From: CAYOFK01 sp964403185
GTDB taxonomy: Bacteria > Bacteroidota > Bacteroidia > Bacteroidales > VadinHA17
Length of the DNA stretch: 7,932 bases
Assembly: GCA_964403185.1 (NCBI GenBank)
Contig: CAYOFK010000137.1
Location: 1-7,932 of the forward strand
Direction of reading: 5' to 3'
The notes beneath the pieces are model-generated. The model was not told the origin of the DNA. It was given only the letters and a program-made list of their open reading frames with translations, and did not search any database. The position numbers and the translations under genes were made by a program. Below are positions 1-7,157 of the stretch, one piece after another. Each line of letters opens with the position of its first letter. The stretch's first letter is position 1.

Positions 1-928
1 GATTGATCGCAATGTGAACATAACCAATGCTTGTTTTTCACAATGTAAGTTCTGTAATTTCTATAAAAACCCTGCAGACGGGGGGGTGTACATCACTACC
101 ATGGATGAATATAAAGTCAAAATACAGGAGCTTTTTGACAGGGGAGGCGAACAAATTTTACTGCAGGGAGGATTACATCCCGGGCTAAAACTGGATTTTT
201 ATACGGGTTTGTTCCGCGATCTTAAGCATCTGTTTCCGCTCCTGAAGTTGCATGCCCTGGGTCCTCCTGAAATTGCACACCTGGCACGGATTGAAAATAC
301 CGGTTTTAAGGAAATTCTTGAAGCTCTGGTTGATGCCGGCCTGGACAGCCTGCCCGGAGCTGGAGCTGAGATCTTATGCGACCGGGTCAGGAAGATCGTT
401 TCTCCGGCAAAGGCATCATCGCAGCAATGGCTGGATGTTATGCGGGAAGCGCATAAACTGAACCTTCCCACCTCTGCCACCATGATGTTCGGACATGTGG
501 AAACACCCGAGGAAAGAATCGAGCACCTGGTCCGCATCAGGGAAGTCCAGGCCGGGAAGCCTGAAAACAGTTATGGATTTCTTGCCTTCATTCCCTGGCC
601 TTTTCAGGATCTTTCTACTGAATTAAAGGACCGCATGAAGGTTGAAAACTCTGTAACTCCCGAAAGCTATCTCAGAATGATCGCCACAAGTCGCATCATG
701 CTTCCAAACATCCCAAATATTCAGGCCTCATGGCTTACCGTAGGGAAAGCTACCGGACAATTGTGCCTGCATGCCGGTGCCAATGATTTCGGATCCATCA
801 TGATTGAGGAAAATGTTGTTTCTTCCGCCGGTGCAGATTATAAGTTTGACGCCGAAGGCATTCAGGAGGCCATTAAAGAAGCCGGGTTTACACCCCAGCT
901 CCGCAATCAGAAATATGAATTTCAATAA
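1..928 (+). CDS. mqnC: Cyclic dehypoxanthinyl futalosine synthase MqnC (5' end missing)
   Basis: Radical SAM enzyme of the futalosine route to menaquinone; in this family it cyclises dehypoxanthine futalosine in the cytoplasm. The frame is open from base 2 (IDRNVNITNAC), so the GTG at 14 is internal and the true start lies left of the window. The radical SAM CxxxCxxC cluster ligands are the Cys codons at 32, 44 and 53. Further family-like blocks are LLQGGLHP, LHALGPPEI, SLPGAGAEIL, MMFGHVET, FIPWPFQ, PNIQASW and GANDFGSIMIEENVV. About 308 residues are visible; from memory full proteins are about 350-390, so a short N-terminal part is missing. The PGAGAEIL and FIPWPFQ blocks favour MqnC over its paralogue MqnE. 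It is not in an operon with the downstream gene; a hairpin repeat begins 19 bp after the stop. Confidence 0.93.
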   Translation, partial: IDRNVNITNACFSQCKFCNFYKNPADGGVYITTMDEYKVKIQELFDRGGEQILLQGGLHPGLKLDFYTGLFRDLKHLFPLLKLHALGPPEIAHLARIENTGFKEILEALVDAGLDSLPGAGAEILCDRVRKIVSPAKASSQQWLDVMREAHKLNLPTSATMMFGHVETPEERIEHLVRIREVQAGKPENSYGFLAFIPWPFQDLSTELKDRMKVENSVTPESYLRMIATSRIMLPNIPNIQASWLTVGKATGQLCLHAGANDFGSIMIEENVVSSAGADYKFDAEGIQEAIKEAGFTPQLRNQKYEFQ

Positions 929-947
929 TCAACATCGCAAGTAAATT

Positions 948-970
948 CCCCTCCTTCGAAAAAGGAGGGG
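948..970. repeat. Perfect 9-bp hairpin at the left edge of the DUF559 island
   Basis: CCCCTCCTT and AAGGAGGGG pair around the loop CGAAA. No T-run follows, so it is not a typical intrinsic terminator for mqnC. It runs directly into purine-rich sequence (971-1005) ending in GACGGGGTGGTT. I recall GC-rich flanks of this style beside DUF559 genes in Bacteroidota genomes; that is memory, not a search. Confidence 0.8.
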
Positions 971-993
971 TGGATCCCGACCGAAGGGAGGGA

Positions 994-1005
994 GACGGGG
1001 TGGTT
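994..1005. repeat. 12-bp direct repeat GACGGGGTGGTT, left copy
   Basis: An exact second copy is at 1752-1763. The two copies bracket the DUF559 gene and the palindrome-rich stretch after it. Just past the gene, AACCACCTCCCC at 1426-1437 is close to an inverted version of the same motif. Confidence 0.75.
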
Positions 1006-1053
1006 CCTACTATAATTATGATTAAATTGTACTCTTACCCAACATCCCATCTC

Positions 1054-1425
1054 ATGCAGAAAATATCAAACAAGAAAGAACTAAAAACAATCCGTAAATC
1101 CCTGCGGAACAGCAGCACCTCCGCAGAAGCCACTCTATGGACCTGCCTGAAGAAAAAACAAATCGCAGGTCTCAAATTCAGAAGACAACACAGCATAGAA
1201 AATTACATTCCGGATTTTTATTGCCCGCAGATAAAGCTGGCCATTGAATTAGACGGGGAACCACACGGTCTGTTAGCAAAAAGAACCCTGGATGCAGAAA
1301 GGGATGAGCATCTTAATAATTTGGGGATAAAGGTATTAAGATTCGAAAATAGAATCGTTTTCCAGGAACCTGATGAAATCATTAACCAGATTAAACTCTT
1401 TAAAGAAATGTCGGACATTAGATAA
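1054..1425 (+). CDS. DUF559 family protein, Vsr-like PD-(D/E)XK nuclease fold
   Basis: A 123-residue protein with the hallmarks of DUF559, a domain related to very-short-patch repair endonucleases and other restriction-type nucleases. Residue order is LRNSSTSAEATLW (18-29), GLKFRRQHSIENYIPDFYCP (39-58), KLAIELDGEPH (61-71) and GIKVLRFEN (91-99). Likely metal site residues are D54, E65 and D67, with H71 close by. The start at 1054 is chosen because family members usually begin about ten residues before the KELKTIRK-like stretch. An in-frame ATG at 1018 would add 12 residues, and a GTG at 970 lies inside the flanking repeat and is unlikely. No Shine-Dalgarno sequence is seen. The gene stands alone, flanked by repeat motifs, which suggests a small mobile or repeat-associated unit. 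Its biological role is not established; nuclease activity is inferred from the fold. Confidence 0.85.
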   Translation: MQKISNKKELKTIRKSLRNSSTSAEATLWTCLKKKQIAGLKFRRQHSIENYIPDFYCPQIKLAIELDGEPHGLLAKRTLDAERDEHLNNLGIKVLRFENRIVFQEPDEIINQIKLFKEMSDIR

Positions 1426-1437
1426 ACCACCTCCCCC
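1426..1437. repeat. Near-inverted copy of the GGGGTGGTT motif after the DUF559 stop
   Basis: AACCACCTCCCC directly follows the stop codon. Read on the minus strand it is GGGGAGGTGGTT, close to GACGGGGTGGTT at 994-1005, giving the gene roughly inverted flanks. Confidence 0.5.
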
Positions 1438-1456
1438 CTGACGCTTCCGGTCAGGG
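1436..1456. repeat. Perfect 7-bp hairpin after the DUF559 gene
   Basis: CCCTGAC and GTCAGGG pair around a 7-base loop. No T-run follows. It is the first of several palindromes filling 1426-1761, a stretch in which I see no credible gene. Confidence 0.7.
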
Positions 1457-1515
1457 CTTAAACCTGATGATAAATGTCAGGGTAGGGGCTGTCTCAAAAG
1501 CAACCTAATGGCATC

Positions 1516-1536
1516 ATTCCGTACTTGATACGGAAT
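1516..1536. repeat. Palindromic repeat ATTCCGTA / TACGGAAT
   Basis: Perfect 8-bp stem with loop CTTGA. Palindromes of this kind occur as dispersed intergenic repeats in many bacterial genomes; here only one copy is in the window. Confidence 0.7.
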
Positions 1537-1566
1537 CTTTGTAATGTGAAAATCAGGCTCTTATGG

Positions 1567-1586
1567 ATTCCTGCTTTCGCAGGAAT
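1567..1586. repeat. Palindromic repeat ATTCCTGC / GCAGGAAT
   Basis: Perfect 8-bp stem with loop TTTC. This resembles a widely seen dispersed intergenic palindrome. It lies 30 bp after the ATTCCGTA palindrome, so two different repeat types sit side by side. Confidence 0.75.
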
Positions 1587-1600
1587 GATATGTAATCTGG

Positions 1601-1675
1601 AAAGAATGGGGACTAATACAGGCAGTAGGCCCATTAGTCTGGCCGGCAGGAAAGTTCATCCCATTCTTTTTTCTT
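1601..1675. repeat. Nested two-step inverted repeat followed by a T-rich tract
   Basis: The outer arms AAAGAATGGG (1601-1610) and CCCATTCTTT (1660-1669) match perfectly. Directly inside lie GACTAAT (1611-1617) and ATTAGTC (1633-1639), also perfect. The two stems stack on the left side, while the right side carries an extra 20 bases (1640-1659). A T-rich run follows on the plus strand, so it could terminate plus-strand transcripts from the DUF559 side. A structured RNA or an element end is also possible. Confidence 0.7.
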
Positions 1676-1751
1676 TCAAAACTATTAAGAATTATTAAAA
1701 TGTAAACCTAAAGGCCGGCCAGGCAGGCAAGCCGGTCCGACGCATAATGAT

Positions 1752-1763
1752 GACGGGGTGGTT
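1752..1763. repeat. 12-bp direct repeat GACGGGGTGGTT, right copy
   Basis: Exact match to 994-1005. Its last two bases are part of the stop codon (1762-1764, minus strand) of the DUF4837 gene, so the repeat marks a sharp border between the island and the conserved gene cluster. Confidence 0.75.
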
Positions 1764-2757
1764 ATTCCGGGTCCCTGAACTTCAGTGTATGCAGAATACT
1801 CTCCACCTGACGAAGTAATTCACGCTTCTCGCCGTTGGGAGCATACACATACCCTTCCACCGTTACAACCCGGTTACGGGCCTCATCAACTGTAGAAAGG
1901 CTAACAAAAGGACCGCCCATGAAACTATTTTCAACCTTCCATAATCCCCGCAATTCAGCAATGTACCTCCCCTCAATCTCAAATTCCTGAAATTCCGGAG
2001 GCAACAGGTCTTCAGTGGTCATCCATGAGTTGCTGACCGGTCCGGGAACATAATATTTCAACATCCGGTTACGCTTTTCAATAAGACGTTCCTTTGTAAA
2101 CAGTTCTTTGCCTGTATAGGGATAGCTATAGATAAAGATCCCCTGCAGGGTTTTCGGGGTTTCACTTTCAACCCAGGTAAATTTCGCCGAATCCAGCTTC
2201 ATTCGATACCCTTTGGGAATGAATAATGTCAGTCCATGTTTGGCCTGAACATCTCTTACCAGTTCCACTTCCTGGTAGCGCTTATAATTAATGATCACCC
2301 GTTCCCGTTCAGCCAGGTTGATCCTGTCAACCAGGTATTTTGAATGGTCCCTTATCAGTCTTGCACAGCCACTGTCTGATTTTGCATAAATATTGATGAG
2401 CAACTGCGGAGTGGCCCACTGGTCGCGTTGTACAGTAATTTTTTCCTTTTCATTTGAGGGTTGCACATTGATGAGGAGTATGTTCCTGTGCGAAGTGAAA
2501 ATCCTTGAGAACTGGTCAGGAACCACATGGATCAGATTAAAGAACGGTTCTGATTGTGGCAGTCCGCTTTGATCCTGAGACAGAACTTCCATAACGGCTT
2601 CACCAATTTCAGCATCCCATTTTTGTTGGGGAATAACAACCAGAACCTCTCCTGCTTTGCCTGAAATTCTGGGCCTGAGAGTATCGGTGCGGGTTAAACA
2701 GGAATTAAAAAGAACCACCGTACAAACAAGTGAAAGTAGGAAAACTGTTTTTTTCAT
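1762..2757 (-). CDS. DUF4837 family lipoprotein
   Basis: A 331-residue predicted lipoprotein of unknown function, of a family I know from Bacteroidota. The N-terminus is a lipoprotein signal: MKK, a hydrophobic stretch (5-17) and the lipobox-like FNSC with the acylated Cys at 20. No acidic surface-export tract follows that Cys. The mature part includes GKAGEVLVVI near the start and, near the end, ENSFMGGPFVSLSTVDEARN and VTVEGYVYAPNGEKREL, which I associate with DUF4837. Length fits the family. The start at 2757 is set by the signal peptide. The gene is 155 bp from tatA with a terminator between, so it probably has its own promoter; TATAGTTTTTG on the minus strand (2807-2817) is only a weak candidate. 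The 3' end abuts the repeat at 1752-1763. Confidence 0.88.
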   Translation of the reverse strand: MKKTVFLLSLVCTVVLFNSCLTRTDTLRPRISGKAGEVLVVIPQQKWDAEIGEAVMEVLSQDQSGLPQSEPFFNLIHVVPDQFSRIFTSHRNILLINVQPSNEKEKITVQRDQWATPQLLINIYAKSDSGCARLIRDHSKYLVDRINLAERERVIINYKRYQEVELVRDVQAKHGLTLFIPKGYRMKLDSAKFTWVESETPKTLQGIFIYSYPYTGKELFTKERLIEKRNRMLKYYVPGPVSNSWMTTEDLLPPEFQEFEIEGRYIAELRGLWKVENSFMGGPFVSLSTVDEARNRVVTVEGYVYAPNGEKRELLRQVESILHTLKFRDPE

Positions 2758-2843
2758 AGGAATTCGGATTGGTTTTACAGGCTTGATAACTATTCTCTTG
2801 TTGTCTCAAAAACTATACCCAAGTGAGCTGATTCCGTTATTAA

Positions 2844-2888
2844 AAGCAAAATAAAACCTGCCCGGAAAATTGAATAATTTCAGGCAGG
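2844..2888 (-). terminator. Intrinsic terminator of tatA
   Basis: Read on the minus strand, CCTGCC (from 2888) pairs with GGCAGG (to 2857), and the inner AT-rich arms GAAATT and AATTTTC extend the stem. TTTTATTTTGCTTTT follows immediately. This is the best intrinsic terminator in the gene cluster and separates tatA from the DUF4837 gene. Confidence 0.85.
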
Positions 2889-2912
2889 TGAATATGCTGA
2901 TCTTCAAACCGG

Positions 2913-3113
2913 TTACTTTTCTATCTCCCCCTTTTTCTCACCTTCAGCCGCAGGTTCATCTTCTTTTGTTGCTTTTTTGAATTCCTTCATTCCCTGTCCG
3001 AGGCCTTTCATTAATTCAGGAATTTTTTTCCCGCCAAAGAGTAAAACCACCACTACCAGGATGATGATGATTTCAGCCGGTCCAAATGTAAATGCCAATA
3101 CAAAATCGTTCAT
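2913..3113 (-). CDS. tatA: Sec-independent (twin-arginine) translocase subunit TatA/E
   Basis: A 66-residue inner membrane protein of the Tat pathway, which exports folded proteins with twin-arginine signals. Order of features: short N-terminal segment, single membrane helix (about 12-27, PAEIIIILVVVVLLFGG), the hinge FGGKKIPEL, an amphipathic helix (KGLGQGMKEFKKA) and an acidic/lysine-rich tail. Length and order fit TatA. TatA and TatE cannot be told apart by this alone, and no TatB or TatC is in the window. A good -7 box at 3141-3148 and a strong terminator at 2844-2888 suggest a single-gene transcript, although read-through from rseP, 76 bp upstream, is possible. Confidence 0.95.
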   Translation of the reverse strand: MNDFVLAFTFGPAEIIIILVVVVLLFGGKKIPELMKGLGQGMKEFKKATKEDEPAAEGEKKGEIEK

Positions 3114-3140
3114 CGTACAATAGTATTACAGTATTTATAA

Positions 3141-3148
3141 CAAAGTTA
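3141..3148 (-). promoter_or_regulatory. Probable -7 box (TAACTTTG) for tatA
   Basis: On the minus strand TAACTTTG matches the Bacteroidota -7 consensus TAnnTTTG exactly, 27 bp before the start codon. No clear TTTG -33 box is found at the usual 19-21 bp distance, so strength is uncertain. Confidence 0.45.
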
Positions 3149-3189
3149 ATAATAATTTGATTCTTTTAATTGAAATAGGATTTCTGCTC

Positions 3190-4515
3190 CTATTTAAAAA
3201 GTTTAATGATGTCGTTGCCATTCGCAAAAACAAGCAGTGCAAGCAACAGCACCATTCCGGTGATCTGTGCATATTCCAGAAATTTATCGCCGGGTTTACG
3301 TCCGGTAAAAACCTCGTACAGCAGGAACATCACATGCCCCCCGTCCAGTGCCGGAATGGGGAGGATGTTCATAAAGGCCAGGATGATTGAGAGAAAAGCC
3401 GTGAGGTTCCAGAACGCCTGCCAGTCCCAGGTTCCCGGGAAGATCTTTCCAATGGTAATAAATCCGCCAACCGATTCATAGGCCTTGGTTCCGCGTGAAA
3501 AAATGAGTTTAAACTGCTTTAAATAATTCTTCAGGGTGCGCACCCCTTTATTGATCCCTGCGGGAATGGATTCCAGAAAGTCGTATTTCACATGCTTGAA
3601 TTCAAACAGGGTGGCCATGTCCCTGGAGATACCGATCATCCCGTCGTTGTTAAAGCCAACATTGAATTCAATCAATTCACCATTCCTGCTTACTTTGAGA
3701 TCAACCGTACTGTCTTTATCTTTTGCTTTTAAATAGTCCTGAAATTCATCGTGGAAGGAGAATCCAATGCCATCCACCATTATAATTTCATCGCCTATTC
3801 TAAGTCCGGCAGTCCTGGCCGGAGAAATTTTGGTATAGCCATCAATGATATAAGGTGCAAACGGGAAGCGGGGATTGATCTCACCGCGTCCTTTTATCAG
3901 GTCGGGTATCACTCCGGAAGGTATGTTCAGGGACATTTCCTTGTCATTCCTTATTATCTGAATGGTTTTCCGGTTATTTAATACAATATCGGGAATGATC
4001 TGAAAGAAATTATCGATCTTTTCATGATCAACGGAAATGATGAAGTCTCCATCCTGCAGTCCCATGGTGGTTCCAACCGAATCGACAAGGATACCGTACT
4101 TTACATTCTCGGTTGGCAGGTACTTCTCTCCCCATATATAGAGCACCGATACATAGATCAAAATGGCCAGGAGAAAATTCACCACCACTCCGCCCAGCAT
4201 GATCAACAGGCGCTGCCAGGACGGCTTGCTTCTGAATTCCCAGGGCTCAGGTGGCTTTTTCAGTTGTTCCCTGTCCATGGATTCATCAATCATGCCTGAG
4301 ATTTTCACATACCCGCCCAGGGGCAGCCAGCCTATACCATATTCCGTCTCTCCCTTTTTAACCCTGAATAAGGCAAACCAGGGATCAAAAAACAGGTAAA
4401 ACTTCTCAACCCGCGTTTTGAATAATTTCGCAAAAGCGAAATGCCCAAGCTCATGGAGGATGACCAGGATGGACAGACTGAGAAAAAATTGCGCTATTTT
4501 CACCAAAACTTCCAT
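3190..4515 (-). CDS. rseP: RIP metalloprotease RseP (site-2 protease)
   Basis: Membrane-embedded zinc protease that cuts transmembrane segments, classically the anti-sigma factor RseA in Escherichia coli; the substrate here is unknown. The first membrane helix carries HELGH (H21, E22, H25), two zinc ligands with the catalytic Glu. The third ligand is D391 in the late NILPIPALDGGH motif. Two PDZ-like regions lie between, roughly 135-205 (GLQDGDFIISVD) and 215-290 (GLRIGDEIIMVDG). Further hydrophobic helices are near 104-126, 370-388 and 418-431. The 441-residue length is typical. It follows dxr by 58 bp on the same strand, a pairing also seen within the dxr-rseP-bamA region of other bacteria, which supports co-transcription in an envelope and isoprenoid cluster. 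Confidence 0.95.
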   Translation of the reverse strand: MEVLVKIAQFFLSLSILVILHELGHFAFAKLFKTRVEKFYLFFDPWFALFRVKKGETEYGIGWLPLGGYVKISGMIDESMDREQLKKPPEPWEFRSKPSWQRLLIMLGGVVVNFLLAILIYVSVLYIWGEKYLPTENVKYGILVDSVGTTMGLQDGDFIISVDHEKIDNFFQIIPDIVLNNRKTIQIIRNDKEMSLNIPSGVIPDLIKGRGEINPRFPFAPYIIDGYTKISPARTAGLRIGDEIIMVDGIGFSFHDEFQDYLKAKDKDSTVDLKVSRNGELIEFNVGFNNDGMIGISRDMATLFEFKHVKYDFLESIPAGINKGVRTLKNYLKQFKLIFSRGTKAYESVGGFITIGKIFPGTWDWQAFWNLTAFLSIILAFMNILPIPALDGGHVMFLLYEVFTGRKPGDKFLEYAQITGMVLLLALLVFANGNDIIKLFK

Positions 4516-4573
4516 AGGTTCAATACATATTTAATCTACCGTCAGGCAATTATAAATTCAGGCACAAAAGTAA

Positions 4574-5728
4574 TCATCCATTTATAAATGACCGCGCTAT
4601 TTCACGAGATTCCATATCAGTACTCTCAAAATGGCTCAGATCAGGCTTTTCGATGAAGGCAATATGTGACATTGTCTTCTCAATGATGTCAGGCATGCGT
4701 GTGAATGGGATGGTTTGATCCAAAAAGGCCTGAACTGCCACCTCATTTGCCGCATTGAGTGTGCAGGGCATATTTCCTCCCTGGCGCATGGCTTCAAAGG
4801 CAAGCTCTAAGTTCCTGAATGTCCGCCGGTTGGCCGGTTCAAAGGTCAGTTTTGGATGCGTCCTGAAATCAAGTCTTGGAAAGCGTGTTGCCACCCGTTC
4901 AGGGAACGTGCAGGCATACAGAATGGGCAGTTTCATATCCGGCAGGCCCAATTGAGCTTTCACAGAACCATCTTCAAACTGGACCATGGAATGGATGATG
5001 GATTGCGGATGCACCAACACCTCAACCTGATCCGGTTCCAGATGGAACAGCCATTTTGCCTCAATGGCTTCCAGCCCCTTGTTCATAAGTGAAGCTGAGT
5101 CAATGGTCACCTTGGCGCCCATGTCCCAGGTGGGATGTTTTAATGCTTGTTCAGGCGTGACATTGGCCAGCGCTTCCAGGCTATATTCCCGGAACGGACC
5201 TCCCGATGCCGTCAGGTATATTTTTTCTATCTTATTAAACCCCTCACCTGCAAGGCACTGATAAATTGCCGAATGCTCAGAATCAACGGGGAGAATACGC
5301 ACCTGGTGCCTCCGTGCCAGGTCAATGATCAGGTTCCCGGCAACAACAAGGGTTTCTTTATTGGCCAGGGCAATATCTTTTCCGGCTTCAATGGCCGCAA
5401 TGGTTGGTATCAGTCCTGCATAGCCAACAAGGGCTGTAATGACCATGTCCACTCCGGGCATCTGAACCACCTCTGACAATGATTTGCGTCCGGCAAAGAC
5501 CTTTACAGGAAAGTGTTCCAAACGTTTCTGAAGGCGGGCATACATTGTTTCATCACCAATGACCACGGCATTGGGAAAAAACTCACGCGTTTGTTCTTCA
5601 AGCAGGTCAATATTTGTCTGAGCGGTCAGTACTTCAATCTCTAAGCGGTTTGAATGCTCCCGCACCACTTCCAGGGCCTGGGTTCCAATGGATCCGGTTG
5701 ATCCTAAAATGGCAATATTCTTTTTCAT
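4574..5728 (-). CDS. dxr: 1-deoxy-D-xylulose 5-phosphate reductoisomerase
   Basis: Cytoplasmic enzyme that converts 1-deoxy-D-xylulose 5-phosphate to 2-C-methyl-D-erythritol 4-phosphate with NADPH, the first committed step of the MEP isoprenoid pathway. The NADPH-binding loop is GSTGSIGTQALEVV (9-22). ALANKETLVVAGN spans 120-132. Metal ligands D149 and E151 are in LPVDSEHSA, and N216, K217 and E220 are in SLMNKGLEAIEAKW. ASGGPFR (174-180), VHPQSIIHSMVQFEDGS and NAANEVAVQAF are further family blocks. At 384 residues it is a normal full length with no missing active-site residue. The ATG at 5728 puts the Rossmann motif at its usual place. It lies 47 bp after the M23 peptidase gene and 58 bp before rseP, all on one strand. 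Confidence 0.97.
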   Translation of the reverse strand: MKKNIAILGSTGSIGTQALEVVREHSNRLEIEVLTAQTNIDLLEEQTREFFPNAVVIGDETMYARLQKRLEHFPVKVFAGRKSLSEVVQMPGVDMVITALVGYAGLIPTIAAIEAGKDIALANKETLVVAGNLIIDLARRHQVRILPVDSEHSAIYQCLAGEGFNKIEKIYLTASGGPFREYSLEALANVTPEQALKHPTWDMGAKVTIDSASLMNKGLEAIEAKWLFHLEPDQVEVLVHPQSIIHSMVQFEDGSVKAQLGLPDMKLPILYACTFPERVATRFPRLDFRTHPKLTFEPANRRTFRNLELAFEAMRQGGNMPCTLNAANEVAVQAFLDQTIPFTRMPDIIEKTMSHIAFIEKPDLSHFESTDMESREIARSFING

Positions 5729-5775
5729 ATCATCCCCAAGGTAAAACTAAATTCCGGAGGTAGCCCGGAGGCCTG

Positions 5776-6636
5776 TCAGAAAACCACGTATTTTTCAGGA
5801 TCAATGGGCTCCCCGTTATGCCAGAGCTCAAAGTGCAGGTGAGGTCCGGAAGTAAACATTTCACCGGTATTCCCCAGAATGGCAATGCTTTCACCGGTCT
5901 GAACACGGGTTCCGACACTTTTTAAAAGTTCCGCATTGTGTCTGTACACAGACACCAGGTTGTTATCATGCTGAATTTGAATAACATAGCCGGTGTCAAG
6001 GGTCCATGAAGCCATGATGACTGTTCCTTCAAGGGTGGCATGCACGATGGCGCCCTGATTTCCGACTATATCTGTGCCAAAATGGTCTTTGAAGGGATTG
6101 AATGAACTGGTGACCATGCCTTTCAGCGGGGTAAAAAAGAACAGGTTGGATACCTCATTATTGGCAACCTCATTTTCAGCCAAAGACAGATTGTACTGTT
6201 CTTCCTGTTCGATCTGATGTCTTAAGAGGGAATCCTCTAAGGATTTTGTAAAGATGATGTTGTCATAGCTGATGGATGTGTCCTGTTCCTGATCAAGGTT
6301 ATCAGGGGCTTCTCCGGAGATGATCCGGCGCATATTCTCAAAATACCGGTCCCGTTTTTCCATTTCAATTTGCAGGGAATCCACTATCAGGGCATTCAGG
6401 ATGATTTGCCTGCGCTGGTTTCCGTCGGGATAGCCGGGGATGAATTCCCTGAGATTTGTAAAGGAGATCAGTATGGTTACCAGCACTATGAGAAAAATAA
6501 TGGAGGATACAACGATGGTAAAAAAGTCCCTTTTGGTAAGCCGGATTTTCCAGACCTCCTGTAATGTATCATCATTAAATATGGTGACCCTGTATTTATG
6601 CCTCCATGTACCGAACAGGCCGCCTCTTTTTGCCAT
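5776..6636 (-). CDS. M23 family metallopeptidase, membrane-anchored
   Basis: Predicted zinc peptidase acting on peptidoglycan cross-bridges or stems in the periplasm, by family. A short cytoplasmic N-terminus is followed by one membrane helix (about 38-59), a charged linker with helix and coiled-coil potential (about 75-155), and a C-terminal M23 domain (about 165-286). Zinc ligands H185 and D189 are in HFGTD, and H268 is in GPHLHFELW; the active-site histidines H233 (YRH) and H266 are also present. The fold is therefore probably catalytic rather than a degenerate LytM regulator. Length of 286 is usual for single-pass members. Its place directly before dxr and rseP suggests one envelope-related transcript. 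The exact bond cleaved cannot be told from sequence. Confidence 0.92.
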   Translation of the reverse strand: MAKRGGLFGTWRHKYRVTIFNDDTLQEVWKIRLTKRDFFTIVVSSIIFLIVLVTILISFTNLREFIPGYPDGNQRRQIILNALIVDSLQIEMEKRDRYFENMRRIISGEAPDNLDQEQDTSISYDNIIFTKSLEDSLLRHQIEQEEQYNLSLAENEVANNEVSNLFFFTPLKGMVTSSFNPFKDHFGTDIVGNQGAIVHATLEGTVIMASWTLDTGYVIQIQHDNNLVSVYRHNAELLKSVGTRVQTGESIAILGNTGEMFTSGPHLHFELWHNGEPIDPEKYVVF

Positions 6637-6699
6637 CCTGACGCTTTTCTATTGGTTAAAGGGAGCTACAATGCTTCATAATATAATAATCAGATATCC

Positions 6700-7080
6700 T
6701 TAAGACACCTCAACTTCCACCGGTTCACTTTGCCAGAGCCCGTGTTTGGTACAGAATGACATGGCGGTGAGGTTCATTTTTGCAGAGGGTACCACATAAA
6801 AGTCCACCTCGGCATGACCGGGATTATTTCCAAGGCTGCCTGCTGTAAACCGGGCCTCTGCTAAAAGGAATTCCCCGTTCCAAAGTTGCAGATACTGGAT
6901 ATAATGATCATGGTCATCGGGATGCGGGTAGTCTTTCCCCATGTGTACTTTCACTTTGCATTTTTGATCATTTTTCACGGTTGATTCGCAGATCACGTGA
7001 GGGGTATGGCGGTCGAAATAATCCTTTTTTGCTTCATTTTCTTCGGCTGACACATCGGTTGGGTTGACAATTTTAGGCAT
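6700..7080 (-). CDS. Superoxide reductase, class II (neelaredoxin-like)
   Basis: A 126-residue protein of the superoxide reductase / desulfoferrodoxin family, which reduces superoxide to peroxide without making oxygen. The expected His4-Cys iron site is visible: H25 (DRHTPH), H53 and H59 (YPHPDDHDHY), C110 and H113 (FCTKHG). The spacing of H53-H59 and C110-H113 matches class II enzymes. The N-terminal desulforedoxin rubredoxin-type iron domain is absent, hence class II. The loop that is usually Glu-Lys before the first ligand is Asp23-Arg24 here. The start at 7080 sits about 40 bp after a promoter at 7126-7157. It is the first gene of the minus-strand run, 63 bp from the peptidase gene. The enzyme suggests an anaerobic or microaerophilic host. 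Confidence 0.88.
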   Translation of the reverse strand: MPKIVNPTDVSAEENEAKKDYFDRHTPHVICESTVKNDQKCKVKVHMGKDYPHPDDHDHYIQYLQLWNGEFLLAEARFTAGSLGNNPGHAEVDFYVVPSAKMNLTAMSFCTKHGLWQSEPVEVEVS

Positions 7081-7125
7081 GATTTCGAGGTTTTAGGTTG
7101 CTTGAAATATTGATTTTCGGAAGAA

Positions 7126-7157
7126 CAAAATTACAATATTTATTTTGAGAAACCGAA
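7126..7157 (-). promoter_or_regulatory. Promoter of the superoxide reductase gene
   Basis: On the minus strand the -7 box TAATTTTG (7133-7126) matches TAnnTTTG exactly, with TTCG (7157-7154), one base off the -33 TTTG, 20 bp upstream. The inferred start of transcription near 7119 leaves a leader of about 40 bases. It overlaps the tRNA promoter on the other strand. Confidence 0.65.

Noticed and set aside
199..537. Minus-strand 112-codon frame inside mqnC
   Set aside because: A shadow of a strongly conserved gene on the other strand, with no recognisable domain.
970..1053. Upstream extension of the DUF559 protein to a GTG at 970
   Set aside because: The added residues come from the flanking repeat and do not resemble the family N-terminus.
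2801..2811. TTGTCTCAAAA as partner of the insertion-sequence-like end at 1485-1500
   Set aside because: It is in the same, not the inverted, orientation, matches only about ten bases, and would place the conserved lipoprotein gene inside the element.
5147..5476. Plus-strand 109-codon frame inside dxr
   Set aside because: Antisense to conserved catalytic blocks of dxr; no family features.
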